A stretch of DNA of 64,000 nucleotides. It comes from an uncultured Eubacteriales bacterium (GTDB lineage Bacteria > Bacillota > Clostridia > Christensenellales > Borkfalkiaceae). The number at the start of each line of letters is the position of its first letter. Position 1 is the first letter of the stretch. Below the pieces are notes generated by a model, which saw nothing but the letters and a program-made list of their open reading frames with translations, searched no databases and was not told the DNA's origin. Below are positions 1-9,990 of this stretch, piece by piece. A program made the position numbers and the translations under genes. The stretch spans positions 1 through 64,000 of the forward strand of contig CATKEF010000034.1 of assembly GCA_949747905.1 (NCBI GenBank). Reading direction: 5' to 3'.

Positions 1-1383
1 AGGCACTTTATATTCCATAAAGCTCAGGAAATGAGGGTCTATGAAATTGTCGCATTTAATTGCATTCAAACCTTCGTTTCTGAATAATTCGATATATTGC
101 GCCTGTTGTGATTCGTCGGAAACGTAATAAACGGTAGCAGGTTTCTTATCTTCCTTCTTTTCCGCGGAAGTTTCCTCTTCTGCAGGAATAAATTCGCTTA
201 TGCTGCTGAATTTATCGTCAAGATTTCTGTAAATAATTATATCTTTAACTTTATCGTAGAAATCAGATTCCTTAATGCAGCCGAATTTGATAAAATTCGA
301 AATATCTTCCCAACAGTTTTCGTATTTTTCTCTGTCGCTTTTATATAATTGATTCAGCTTGTCCGCGACTTTCTTTATAATATGCTTACTTATTTTTTTA
401 ACCTGACTGTCGTTCTGCAAAAAACTGCGCGATACGTTCAAAGGGATATCGGGACAATCAATTACACCGTTCAGCAACATTAAAAATTCGGGAATGACCT
501 CTTTTATATTATCGGCGATAAATACCTGATTACAATATAATTTTACTTTTCCGCGTTCAAGTTCGAGTTTATTTTTTACTTTGGGGAAATACAAAATGCC
601 TTTCAATTTGAAAGGATAATCCATATTCAGGTGAACCCAGAACATAGGCTCGTTATAGTCCATAAATGTATCGGTATAGAATTTTTTATAATCTTCGTCC
701 GTACATTCTTTAGGTTGTTTAAGATAAAGAGGTTCTTTTGAATTCAAAGGCTCGTCTTTTCCGTCGCCTTTGAAGTTGACAAATACGTCATAAGGCATAA
801 ACGAACAATATTTTCTCACCAAAGATTTAATATTGTTTTCGTCGAGAAATTCTTTTTCTTTGGGCTGAATATGCATTACGATTTTTGTTCCGCGTTCCGC
901 CTTATTGCAATTTTCGATTTCATACGTAGCATTCCCGTCGGAAACCCAGTGAACCGCTGCGGAATCTTTATATGATTTTGTAAAAATCTCCACACTGTCC
1001 GAAACCATATAGGCAGAATAGAATCCAAGTCCGAAATGACCGATTATTCCGTCACCGCCGGCTTTTTCGTATTTCTCCAAAAAATCGGAAGCTCCCGAAA
1101 AGGCAATCTGAGTTATATAGTTTTCAACTTCCTCCTCGGTCATGCCGATACCATTGTCCTCCACGGTAAGAGTTGCAGCCTTTTTATCCACTGTAATATT
1201 GACAAAAAAGTTTTTACCGTCGTCTTCTGCTTCGCCGAGTGAAATAAGTTTTCTGAATTTTGTTATTGCGTCTATGCCGTTTGCCACTATTTCCCTTAAA
1301 AAAATGTCTTTATCCGAATACAGCCATTTCTTTATAATGGGAAACATATTTTCGCTTGAAATTTTTATATTACCCTGCTTCAT
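1..1383 (-). CDS. htpG: Molecular chaperone HtpG (Hsp90), C-terminus runs off the window
   Basis: Reverse-strand reading frame open from ATG at 1383 to base 1; N-terminus MKQGNIKISSENMFPIIKKWLYSDKDIFLREIVANGIDAITKF and the GHKL motif TVEDNGIGM are typical of HtpG. Absent from the ORF track because it has no stop inside the window. Confidence 0.93.
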   Translation of the reverse strand, partial: MKQGNIKISSENMFPIIKKWLYSDKDIFLREIVANGIDAITKFRKLISLGEAEDDGKNFFVNITVDKKAATLTVEDNGIGMTEEEVENYITQIAFSGASDFLEKYEKAGGDGIIGHFGLGFYSAYMVSDSVEIFTKSYKDSAAVHWVSDGNATYEIENCNKAERGTKIVMHIQPKEKEFLDENNIKSLVRKYCSFMPYDVFVNFKGDGKDEPLNSKEPLYLKQPKECTDEDYKKFYTDTFMDYNEPMFWVHLNMDYPFKLKGILYFPKVKNKLELERGKVKLYCNQVFIADNIKEVIPEFLMLLNGVIDCPDIPLNVSRSFLQNDSQVKKISKHIIKKVADKLNQLYKSDREKYENCWEDISNFIKFGCIKESDFYDKVKDIIIYRNLDDKFSSISEFIPAEEETSAEKKEDKKPATVYYVSDESQQAQYIELFRNEGLNAIKCDNFIDPHFLSFMEYKVP

Positions 1384-1466
1384 TATCTTTGCCTCCGTTT
1401 TATTGACATATAAATTATAAACCGCAATCCGTGCATTGAAACCGTAAGAATCTTTTTATTACAAAA

Positions 1467-1491
1467 AAAGCTCCGCTTTTAGCGGAGCTTT
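1467..1491 (-). terminator. Intrinsic terminator downstream of ispH-rpsA
   Basis: Stem AAAGCTCCGCT / AGCGGAGCTTT followed by a T-tract on the minus strand. Confidence 0.8.
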
Positions 1492-1498
1492 AATAAAA

Positions 1499-3580
1499 TT
1501 ATTGTTTCTTGGCATTTGCAAGCAAATCACCGAGCGAAGTACCGGTAATACTTCCTTCACTCCAGGTAGAGAGCTCGTCTTCCTCTCTTCTGGGGGCACG
1601 GGTCTTACGAGGCGAACCTTCCTCGCTTTCCTCGGTATTGCGCTTTTTCTTTTCAACTTCGGGAAGCAACGCCTTAATGGAAAGATTCATCTTTCTCGCT
1701 TCGACGTCGATAGCTATGATTTTAGCATCGACTTCGTCGCCGACATTGAGACAAGTTGCGGGAGTTTCTATTCTCTCGTGGCTAATCTGAGATACATGAA
1801 CAAGTCCGTCGATACCTTTTTCAACTTCGACGAATGCGCCGAAAGGAACTATTCTGACGACTTTACCGTGAACCACGTCCCCTGCGTTGTATTTTCCTTC
1901 CGCAAGGTCCCAAGGCTGAGGCTGAAGTTGTTTATAACCTATTGAAACTTTTCTGTTTTCCTTATCGATTTTCAAAACAAGAAAATCGTATGTCTTGCCG
2001 ATTTCGAGTACGTCTGTTACCGCTTCGGCACCCGTCCAAGAAAGGTCGGAAATATGTGCGAGACAATCAAAACCGTTTACGGAAACAAAAGCACCGAAAC
2101 CTGTAGCGCGCTCAACCTTGCCGATTACAATATCGCCTACGGAAATACTTGCGAAAAATTCTTCCTCTCTTTCAAGTCTTGCGGCGTCTCTTGCCTGACG
2201 TTCCTCTTCGAGAATAACGCGCTGCGAAGCGATAATTTCCTTCTTGCCGCTTCTCTTTACTTCGAGGGCGCGCAGTCTCAATGTTTTACCGACGTATTTC
2301 GTCATATCTTTTACGAAACCGGGACGAATCTCTTTTGCGGGCACGAAGACCGAGAAAGTTCCCATCTGAGCTACCAGACCGCCTTTATTGGAGCCTGTAC
2401 AAACGACGGAAAACTCCTTGCCGCCTTCTATTTCGGCGCTCAGGACTTCTTCCTGCTGCAGAACCTTAATCATTTTCTGTGAAAGTTTAAGATTCGGCTT
2501 AAGCTCCACGACAAGCAAATCAATCGTTTCCCCGATTTTTTCGGCATAATCGGATGCCTTATATTCTTCGCAGTCCAACTCGTCCTTGCTCAGCGCTATT
2601 TCTTTTTTTGAGAAGGGCAAAAGAATTTGCAAGCCTTCGTCGTTTGCTTCCGAAATAGTAGCCTGAACGGTCTGACCTTTTCTGAACTTTGATTCGTTGT
2701 CGATTTTAGCAACCACATCATCCATTGTAGGATTAGTTGCCTTGACTTCTGTGTTTTCTGCCATCTTTAAGAGAACCTCCCGGGTTTGCTCGTCCGGTGT
2801 CGATGCACCCGAAACGATACCTGCACTTTTGAAATTATTTAGCCTGGAATAATCCAGGTCATCGGCATCGGAAAGTCTGAAAACATTGCCGCAGTGCTTT
2901 TTCGCAAGTTCGTACAACTTATTGGTATTACTGCTGTTCAGACCGCCGACTACCAAAATCGCATCGCAAGTCTTTGCAAGCTGTTCTACTTCCTTTTGCC
3001 GTTCTATAGTAGTATAACAAATAGTCTTAAAAACAGCAACTGTTTTTTCACAGACTTTTTTAATATTTTTTATAATTTTTTCAAATTTTTCAGCCGAAAA
3101 CGTGGTCTGACATACCACACACAGGTCTTTTTGCCTGAGTTTATCCGGAATTTCGTCACAATCGTTTAAAACTTCGGCGTTCGGACTGCACCACCCCAAT
3201 AGACCCGTCACCTCGGGATGTTCGGGCTCGCCCACGATAATCACATACTTTCCCAAAGAACACTGTTCTTTAACTATTTTTTGTGTTCTCCGAACAAAAC
3301 CGCATGTACAGTCAACGATTTTGATATTGCGTTTATTACATAACTCGTAATAATTTTCCGGCACTCCGTGCGAACGAAAAACAACCGTAGCACCGTCAGG
3401 GATATCTTCCAGGCGGTCGACAACCTTCAATCCCTTATCGTTAATGGCTTTAACCACAACGGCATTATGAATTATTTCACCCAAAATATAAGTATTTTCG
3501 GGAGCAAGACTCATCGCTGTATCCACAGCGGATTTGACGCCAACACAAAAACCACTGTTCTTTGCAAGAATTACTTTCAC
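1499..3580 (-). CDS. ispH-rpsA: Fusion of 4-hydroxy-3-methylbut-2-enyl diphosphate reductase (IspH) and ribosomal protein S1 (four S1 domains)
   Basis: N-terminus SGFCVGV...HPEVTGLLGWC...CYTTIERQ (IspH Fe-S cysteines), then four S1/OB repeats (e.g. GDVVHGKVVRIVPFGAFVEVEKGIDGLVHVSQIS). Confidence 0.95.
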   Translation of the reverse strand: MKVILAKNSGFCVGVKSAVDTAMSLAPENTYILGEIIHNAVVVKAINDKGLKVVDRLEDIPDGATVVFRSHGVPENYYELCNKRNIKIVDCTCGFVRRTQKIVKEQCSLGKYVIIVGEPEHPEVTGLLGWCSPNAEVLNDCDEIPDKLRQKDLCVVCQTTFSAEKFEKIIKNIKKVCEKTVAVFKTICYTTIERQKEVEQLAKTCDAILVVGGLNSSNTNKLYELAKKHCGNVFRLSDADDLDYSRLNNFKSAGIVSGASTPDEQTREVLLKMAENTEVKATNPTMDDVVAKIDNESKFRKGQTVQATISEANDEGLQILLPFSKKEIALSKDELDCEEYKASDYAEKIGETIDLLVVELKPNLKLSQKMIKVLQQEEVLSAEIEGGKEFSVVCTGSNKGGLVAQMGTFSVFVPAKEIRPGFVKDMTKYVGKTLRLRALEVKRSGKKEIIASQRVILEEERQARDAARLEREEEFFASISVGDIVIGKVERATGFGAFVSVNGFDCLAHISDLSWTGAEAVTDVLEIGKTYDFLVLKIDKENRKVSIGYKQLQPQPWDLAEGKYNAGDVVHGKVVRIVPFGAFVEVEKGIDGLVHVSQISHERIETPATCLNVGDEVDAKIIAIDVEARKMNLSIKALLPEVEKKKRNTEESEEGSPRKTRAPRREEDELSTWSEGSITGTSLGDLLANAKKQ

Positions 3581-3586
3581 TTTTAA

Positions 3587-4243
3587 TTATTTTTTCCTTT
3601 TATCGGTGACGGATTCGAGCTCTGCATATAATTCGTTAAACTTATTCAGCAAAATTCCGTCGCATTCCTCAATGTCTTCTGCCGTTACTTTTTTGTCGTA
3701 ATAATATGAAAATTCAAAAGGTTCGCCGTAAAAAACCTTTGCCTTTCTGAATGCCTTGATTTTCTTGATTTGCACAATCGGAATAATCGGGGTGTGCGTC
3801 TTTATAGACAACGCCGCCGCTCCGCTTTTAAATGGCAGAAATTTTGCCTCGGTTTTATTTCTCGTGCCTTCGGGGAAGACGACTATGTGCTCTCCGTTTT
3901 TCAAATATTTCATTGCGGTCATAAGCGCCCTTACGTCCGTACCGTCACGGGAAACCGGAATGCACTCGCATTTTGCCGTAAACCACTTGGAGACGCCCTT
4001 TTCGAACAGTTCTTTTTTTGCCATGAAATGTACCGGCTTATCGGTTGCCATCACGGGAAGAACGACGTCCATTATGCTTTTATGATTGCACACAAATATA
4101 TATGCGCGGTCGTTGAAACGTTCCTTATGTCCGTATTTTTTGTAGGGAAAAATCGGGTAAATCAAAAATTTATGCACCCGACGCATAAAAGCAAACCACT
4201 TTTCGAATTTATTCGGTTTTTTCTTTTCTTTTTTTTCTTTCAT
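3587..4243 (-). CDS. plsC: 1-acyl-sn-glycerol-3-phosphate acyltransferase (PlsC family)
   Basis: NHKSIMDVVLP (NHxxxxD variant) and FPEGTRNK motifs; adjacent to cmk and ispH as is common in Firmicutes. Confidence 0.9.
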   Translation of the reverse strand: MKEKKEKKKPNKFEKWFAFMRRVHKFLIYPIFPYKKYGHKERFNDRAYIFVCNHKSIMDVVLPVMATDKPVHFMAKKELFEKGVSKWFTAKCECIPVSRDGTDVRALMTAMKYLKNGEHIVVFPEGTRNKTEAKFLPFKSGAAALSIKTHTPIIPIVQIKKIKAFRKAKVFYGEPFEFSYYYDKKVTAEDIEECDGILLNKFNELYAELESVTDKRKK

Positions 4244-5250
4244 TAAATTTTTTCCTGAATTTTTCTTACTATAAACGCCGCGACTTCCTCTGCGTTCATA
4301 GCGGATGAATCAATAAATACCGCGTCGTCCGCCTGCCGAAGCGGCGCTATCTTACGCATTTTATCTTGTTCGTCACGCAGAATAATCTCTGTTTTCAGGC
4401 TTTCGAAATCGACTGTATGCCCTTTTTCTGTAAGTTCTTTAAATCGCCTTTGCGCCCTTACCTCGGCATCCGCCGTAAGAAAAAATTTGAATTCGGCATC
4501 GGGTAAAACATTAGTGCCAATATCTCTGCCGTCCAGAATACAGGATGTCTCTGCTGCTATTTTTCTTTGCAAACCCACCATTTTTTTACGTACGCAGTCG
4601 AGCGAAGAAACCGTTGACGCAGACATCGAAATTTGCGGTTTTCTGATTTCTTCCGAAACATCCTTTCCGTCGAGAAAAGTCCTTTGGCTGCCGTCAATAT
4701 ATTTTACCTCGATATTGATTTTATCAATAAGCGGTTTAACGGCAATCTCATTACCGCAATCAGCGTTTTCATACATACATTTCAGTGCGCAGGCACGATA
4801 CATAGCGCCAGTATCCAGACAAAGAATACCCAATGTTTCGGCTACGAGCTTCGATACCGTACTTTTACCCCCGCCGGCAGGACCGTCTAGCGCTATATTG
4901 ATAATTTTCGAATAGTCTCTGCGAAGAGATGCTGCCCCATGAAGATAAACGTGTTCGGGCTTACCGCATTTTTCGGTGAGAGCCAATACTCTTATACATT
5001 TTTCCAAGCCGCCGGACATATCCGGCTCTGCGGCTGAAAACAGCGAACAAAAAGAAAAACCCGCTTCTCTTGCCGCTTTTGCAGGATAATATGAACATAT
5101 ATCGTTCGTGTTGGAGAACAACAAAAAAACAATTTCATCGCGAGTAAGCGCATTTCTTTTTACAATTTCTTTCAACAACTCGCCCACGCGCGCTCTGACT
5201 TGCTCTATGCTGTCAAAATCGACGGTAGTAGCCCCTCTTATTGCTTTCAT
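4243..5250 (-). CDS. cmk: AroH-type chorismate mutase fused to cytidylate kinase
   Basis: Residues 1 to ~110 resemble B. subtilis AroH (MKAIRGATTV...DMSGGLEKCIRVL...HVYLHGAASLRRD); remainder is CMP kinase (IALDGPAGGGKSTVSKLVAE...LDTGAMYRA...DGRDIGT...RDEQDKMRKIAPL). Confidence 0.93.
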   Translation of the reverse strand: MKAIRGATTVDFDSIEQVRARVGELLKEIVKRNALTRDEIVFLLFSNTNDICSYYPAKAAREAGFSFCSLFSAAEPDMSGGLEKCIRVLALTEKCGKPEHVYLHGAASLRRDYSKIINIALDGPAGGGKSTVSKLVAETLGILCLDTGAMYRACALKCMYENADCGNEIAVKPLIDKINIEVKYIDGSQRTFLDGKDVSEEIRKPQISMSASTVSSLDCVRKKMVGLQRKIAAETSCILDGRDIGTNVLPDAEFKFFLTADAEVRAQRRFKELTEKGHTVDFESLKTEIILRDEQDKMRKIAPLRQADDAVFIDSSAMNAEEVAAFIVRKIQEKI

Positions 5251-5254
5251 TATA

Positions 5255-6481
5255 TTATTCCTTTATAGCGTTTCCGGCGGCAAAACCCGTAGAAAATGCT
5301 ATCTGTAAATTAAATCCGCCGGTAAATGCGTCCACATCAAGGACTTCTCCGGCAAAATACAGACCTTTGACAATCTTACTTTCCATTGTTTTCGGATTCA
5401 CTTCTTTTACGTCGACGCCGCCCGAAGTAATTACGGCTTCGGAAAAATCCCTCAACGATGCAACAAGCATATCAAAATTTTTGATGGTTGTCAACAGTCG
5501 CAATCTCTCGTTTCTGGTTACGGAATTGACCTTTTTTTCGCCGTCCAGGCAACTCCTTTTCAATATTTCATTAATCGTTGCCAAAGGCAAAAGTTCTCTC
5601 AAACAATTAAAAATACTCTTGTTTTTACCAACCTCGAAATCACGCAACAATCTCGAGTTAAGCTGCTCGGAAGTAAGCGCAGGTTTTAAATCAATAGTTA
5701 ATTTTACTGTCCCGGGTTCAAATCTGTTTATTATGCTTGATGCAGACAAAACAGTCGGACCCGAAATCCCGAAATGAGTAAAAAGCAGCTCACCGAAAAA
5801 ATCTCTTATTTTTTTACCGTTATGACAGACGCTGAGATTAACGTTTTTAAGAGAAAGTCCTTGTAGCGATTTAAAATAATCACCTTTTAAATTTATACCA
5901 CAAAGCCCCTGCTTTAAAGGAACGATTTTATGTCCGATTTCTTTTGCAAATTTATATCCGTCACCCGTAGAACCCGTAGACGGATAACTCAATCCGCCTG
6001 TACAAATTATGACGCAGTCAAACAAATACTCACCCTTATCTGTAATTATGCCTGACACAGTACTATTTAAAACTAAGATTTTTTTAACAGGCTCGTTATA
6101 TTTGAATGCCACGCCCGAAGAAATACAATATTTCAGCAAACATTTTGTGACATCGCTCGCTTTATCGGATACGGGAAAGTACCTTGCTCCGCGCTCAAGT
6201 TTTAAAGATAAACCGCCGTTTTCGAAAAATTCGACGCATTTGTCCGGAGGAAATGAATATATTGCGCTTGTGAGAAATCTGGAATTATTGACTACGTTAG
6301 TCAAAAATTCTTCGGGTGAACAATTGTGAGTGACATTACACCTGCCTTTACCCGTAATATAAATCTTCTTCCCGCATTTCTCGTTTTTCTCAAACAGGGT
6401 TACGTTATTTCCGTTCTGCGAAGCGGCATACGCCGCCATAAGCCCCGCAGCACCTCCGCCGATTATAGCTACATTCTTCAT
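5255..6481 (-). CDS. NAD(P)/FAD-dependent oxidoreductase (HI0933/BaiN-like flavoprotein)
   Basis: GGGAAGLMAAYAASQ N-terminus, GKGRCNVTH motif, C-terminal FAGEVLDVDAFTGGFNLQIAFSTGFAAG. Confidence 0.9.
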   Translation of the reverse strand: MKNVAIIGGGAAGLMAAYAASQNGNNVTLFEKNEKCGKKIYITGKGRCNVTHNCSPEEFLTNVVNNSRFLTSAIYSFPPDKCVEFFENGGLSLKLERGARYFPVSDKASDVTKCLLKYCISSGVAFKYNEPVKKILVLNSTVSGIITDKGEYLFDCVIICTGGLSYPSTGSTGDGYKFAKEIGHKIVPLKQGLCGINLKGDYFKSLQGLSLKNVNLSVCHNGKKIRDFFGELLFTHFGISGPTVLSASSIINRFEPGTVKLTIDLKPALTSEQLNSRLLRDFEVGKNKSIFNCLRELLPLATINEILKRSCLDGEKKVNSVTRNERLRLLTTIKNFDMLVASLRDFSEAVITSGGVDVKEVNPKTMESKIVKGLYFAGEVLDVDAFTGGFNLQIAFSTGFAAGNAIKE

Positions 6482-6492
6482 AATAACCTTAC

Positions 6493-6516
6493 GGCGTGAA
6501 CAAAAAAGTTCACGCC
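6493..6516 (-). terminator. Perfect 9-bp hairpin between the decarboxylase operon and the flavoprotein gene (terminator or processing hairpin)
   Basis: GGCGTGAAC / GTTCACGCC around a 6-nt homopolymer loop; no clear U-tract follows on the minus strand. Confidence 0.45.
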
Positions 6517-6538
6517 GCCAATATAATCAACATATTTT

Positions 6539-7966
6539 TTATACCGGATATACTTTATTCGGGTTCGCAGCCATAACGCCGTCTACGCCGATATTTTTTG
6601 CTTTTCTCCAATTGAAGAAATTAGTTGATACTTCGGGGAAAAGAGCATAGGACAGAACGTCTTCCTCCTGCATATAAAAACCGTCGTTTTTCACTTTCTC
6701 TTTAAGCGACTCGAATTCATTCTGAATAAGGTCTGCAGGACGACAGGTTATTATTTCCTCTCCGTCTTTTTGACACATTTTGACGACATCGGAATTTTTA
6801 TCTCCGAGAACAGCGCCGTATTTACCGAGTATCATATCCTTGAATTGTGCGGTTATGGTTTTATATCTCCCCAAAAGCACATTCCAAACAGCCTGAGTTC
6901 CTACAATCTGACTTGATGGCGTTACGAGCGGAGGATAACCGCTGTCCTCACGCACTTTCGGCACTTCGGCAAGACATTCAAGAAGTTTTTCTTCTTTTCC
7001 CGCCTGTTTTAACTGATTCATAAGATTGGAAAGCATTCCTCCGGGAACCTGATACAACAGCGTGTTTATATCAACTCGTCTTACCTTCGGATTAAGGTAG
7101 CCGTCTTTTTCCAATCTCTCAGCAACTTTATTGAAGTGAGTTACCGCAGGCAACAATTTTTCTATGTCTATGCCTGTGTCATACTGAGTCCCCTTTAAAG
7201 TTGCAATTAAAGGCTCAGTTGCCGGGTTGGAAGTTCCGTTTCCGAGCGGCGACAGCGCACAATCGACAATATCAACGCCAGCCTGAATTGCCATAAGATA
7301 AATCATATCGCCGGTACCCGTCGTATTGTGCGTATGGAGATGCACTTTGGTTTCGGGGCGCAATTCGGCTTTAAGTTCCTTAACAAGTTCGTATGCAGTA
7401 AAGGGCAAAAGTAAATTCGCCATATCCTTAATACAAATATTGTCCGCACCCATGCTTTCAAACTGCTTGGCAAGTTTTACAAAGTATTCAGTTGTGTGTA
7501 CCGGACTGGTTGTGTATGAAATAGCACATTCGCATACGCATTTACCGTCAGCACCGTATTTTTTTATCGCATTGACTGATGCTTCAAGGTTTCTCGGGTC
7601 ATTCAATGCGTCGAAAAGCCTGATTACACCAATCCCGTTTTCAATCGATTTATCTACGAATTTTTCTACGACGTCGTCGGCATAATGACGATATCCGAGC
7701 AGATTTTGTCCGCGCAGCAGCATCTGAATCGGAGTTTTTTTAAGGTATTTTTTAAGTTTACGCAATCTGTCCCAAGGGTCTTCGTTCAAAAACCTCAAAC
7801 AGCTGTCAAAAGTGGCGCCACCCCATGCCTCCAACGAATAGTACCCTATTTCGTCCAGAAGAGGCAACATGGGTTCCATTTCTTCAAAACGCATACGCGT
7901 AGCGGCATGAGACTGATGCGCGTCACGCAATATAGTATCTGTTATCAAAACTTTCTTTTTTTCCAT
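6539..7966 (-). CDS. oadA: Pyruvate carboxyltransferase / oxaloacetate decarboxylase alpha subunit (5S-type, no biotin domain)
   Basis: TDTILRDAHQSHAATRM, CIKDMANLL, HLHTHNTTGTGDM motifs; ends without a lipoyl/biotinyl domain. Confidence 0.92.
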   Translation of the reverse strand: MEKKKVLITDTILRDAHQSHAATRMRFEEMEPMLPLLDEIGYYSLEAWGGATFDSCLRFLNEDPWDRLRKLKKYLKKTPIQMLLRGQNLLGYRHYADDVVEKFVDKSIENGIGVIRLFDALNDPRNLEASVNAIKKYGADGKCVCECAISYTTSPVHTTEYFVKLAKQFESMGADNICIKDMANLLLPFTAYELVKELKAELRPETKVHLHTHNTTGTGDMIYLMAIQAGVDIVDCALSPLGNGTSNPATEPLIATLKGTQYDTGIDIEKLLPAVTHFNKVAERLEKDGYLNPKVRRVDINTLLYQVPGGMLSNLMNQLKQAGKEEKLLECLAEVPKVREDSGYPPLVTPSSQIVGTQAVWNVLLGRYKTITAQFKDMILGKYGAVLGDKNSDVVKMCQKDGEEIITCRPADLIQNEFESLKEKVKNDGFYMQEEDVLSYALFPEVSTNFFNWRKAKNIGVDGVMAANPNKVYPV

Positions 7967-7979
7967 AAAACAACCTCGA

Positions 7980-9233
7980 TTATGCGATTACCGAACTTAC
8001 CACACCGGCTACCGCCGTTCCGTCCACGTATCCTCCGAAACATGCCAACAAAATTCCCGCAGCTATTGCCGAACCGATTACGCCTGCAACATTGGGACCC
8101 ATAGCATGCATTAAAAGATGATTTTGCGGGTCATACTCTCGTCCTACATCCTCAGAAATTCTCGCCGCCATAGGAACCGCCGAAACCCCCGCAGAACCGA
8201 TTAACGGATTAATCTGACCTTTTGTAACTTTGCACATAACCTTTGCGACGAGCAAGCCGCCAATGGTTCCTATCATAAACGCCACAAGTCCGAGACCTAT
8301 AATCATAAGCGTGTCTACGCTAAGGAAAATTTCTCCCTTTGCCTTACTTCCTACGGCAATTCCGAGGAAAATCGTTATAGTATTCATAAGACCGTTCTGC
8401 GCCTGAGACGAAAGTCTGTCAACAACGCCCGACTCTTTGAAAAGATTTCCCAACATCAGCATACCCAGTAGTGCGATTGAATCGGGAAGAATTATACCGA
8501 CCACCAACGTTACAATTATGGGAAAAAGAATTTTTTCGAGTTTGCTTACCTGCCTGAGCGGCTTCATTCGTATCTGACGCTCTTTTTTTGTCGTCAAAAG
8601 CCTCATGAGCGGTTTCTGTATAATAGGAATCAAAGCCATATACGAATATGCCGCAATCGCTATTGTAGGTATATAATCGGAAGCAAGTTTGGAAGTTACA
8701 AGTATAGCCGTGGGGCCGTCGGCTCCGCCTATTATGGCAATGGCTGCCGCGGCGGCGACCGAAAAACCAAGCCAGGTCGCAAGAATAAACGCAACGAATA
8801 TTCCGAATTGCGCGCCTGCGCCGATGAGCATACTTTTGGGATTGGCAATCAAAGGACCGAAATCGGTCATCGCTCCTATTCCGAGGAATATCAGCGGCGG
8901 ATAGATAACTTTATCGACGCCGAAATACAAGTACCACAACAACCCTCTGTTCTGTACGTCGTCATAAGCAGTTGAAATAATTTCACCCGCCTCATTTGTC
9001 GGATACTTGCCCCAAAGAACGCTTTCGGCACCCGGAATATTTATCAAAAACATACCGAACGCTATGGGCAAAAGGAGCATAGGTTCGAATTTCTTGACTA
9101 CGGCAAGATACATCAAAATAAACGAAATCAATAACATTACATAGTTTTGCCAGTTCCCCTGCACAAAACCCATAGATTCGTATAACTTAGTAAATATCCC
9201 GCCAAAGTCTACCGCAAGTAAACTTTGCTGCAT
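7980..9233 (-). CDS. oadB: Sodium ion-translocating decarboxylase, beta subunit
   Basis: Polytopic membrane protein with IGGADGPTAI motif of OadB/MmdB/GcdB. Confidence 0.94.
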   Translation of the reverse strand: MQQSLLAVDFGGIFTKLYESMGFVQGNWQNYVMLLISFILMYLAVVKKFEPMLLLPIAFGMFLINIPGAESVLWGKYPTNEAGEIISTAYDDVQNRGLLWYLYFGVDKVIYPPLIFLGIGAMTDFGPLIANPKSMLIGAGAQFGIFVAFILATWLGFSVAAAAAIAIIGGADGPTAILVTSKLASDYIPTIAIAAYSYMALIPIIQKPLMRLLTTKKERQIRMKPLRQVSKLEKILFPIIVTLVVGIILPDSIALLGMLMLGNLFKESGVVDRLSSQAQNGLMNTITIFLGIAVGSKAKGEIFLSVDTLMIIGLGLVAFMIGTIGGLLVAKVMCKVTKGQINPLIGSAGVSAVPMAARISEDVGREYDPQNHLLMHAMGPNVAGVIGSAIAAGILLACFGGYVDGTAVAGVVSSVIA

Positions 9234-9246
9234 AAATCTCTACCTC

Positions 9247-9600
9247 TTAACCGATTACCGCAAGAAGCGCGTTCGTCTCGACGTTTGCGCCCTTAGCTAC
9301 GCTGATCGTAACTTTTCCGTCACAAGGCGCAGTTATTTCATTATCCATTTTCATCGCTTCGAGAACTATAATCGGTTGGTCTTTTTTAACGGAAGCGCCG
9401 TCGGATACGAGAATATTTTTTATAAGTCCGGGAAACGGCGACAATACTTTTTCACCGTCGGCAGGCGCGACAACTTTGGGTGCCGCCGCCTTAACTTCCG
9501 TCTTTACAGGCGCGATTTTTACTTCGCCGACACTTTCGCCGACCTCCTCGACTCCTACGGAATAAGTTTTTCCGTCTATTGTTACCATAAAGTTACGCAT
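9247..9600 (-). CDS. Biotin carboxyl carrier protein of the decarboxylase
   Basis: Biotinylation motif VLEAMKMDNEI plus Ala/Pro-rich linker. Confidence 0.93.
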   Translation of the reverse strand: MRNFMVTIDGKTYSVGVEEVGESVGEVKIAPVKTEVKAAAPKVVAPADGEKVLSPFPGLIKNILVSDGASVKKDQPIIVLEAMKMDNEITAPCDGKVTISVAKGANVETNALLAVIG

Positions 9601-9611
9601 ATATTTTCTCC

Positions 9612-9983
9612 TTATATTTTCCTGATTCTTTTGACTATAAATTCACATTGCGGCTTTTCGGCATCGTAATAAGCCATAATCGCCGCCATAATCGCCGCTT
9701 TTACTTCATCCGGAATTTCATCCGACTGAACTACGGCGTTATCCTGCGCACCGCTTTCCGCATTATCTTTTGCCTTATTTTTCTTCCCCGCCGTCAGAAA
9801 CGATAAATTATCGGTTTTACGCATTATAAGTCCTACAAGCCAGATAATTCCGATAATAAGAACTATACCGAGGAAGACTATCATAAACCCAATTAAAGCG
9901 TAAATGCAAGCCTCGCCGAAGCGATTGTCGAAATAATAATTCCCGTCGGGGTTGGCAACAATAGACAACAAATTATTTAACAT
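9612..9983 (-). CDS. OadG-family (gamma/delta) membrane subunit
   Basis: One N-terminal TM segment followed by a charged tail (IPDEVKAAIMAAIMAYY), operon context. Confidence 0.85.
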   Translation of the reverse strand: MLNNLLSIVANPDGNYYFDNRFGEACIYALIGFMIVFLGIVLIIGIIWLVGLIMRKTDNLSFLTAGKKNKAKDNAESGAQDNAVVQSDEIPDEVKAAIMAAIMAYYDAEKPQCEFIVKRIRKI

Positions 9984-9990
9984 TCCTTCC

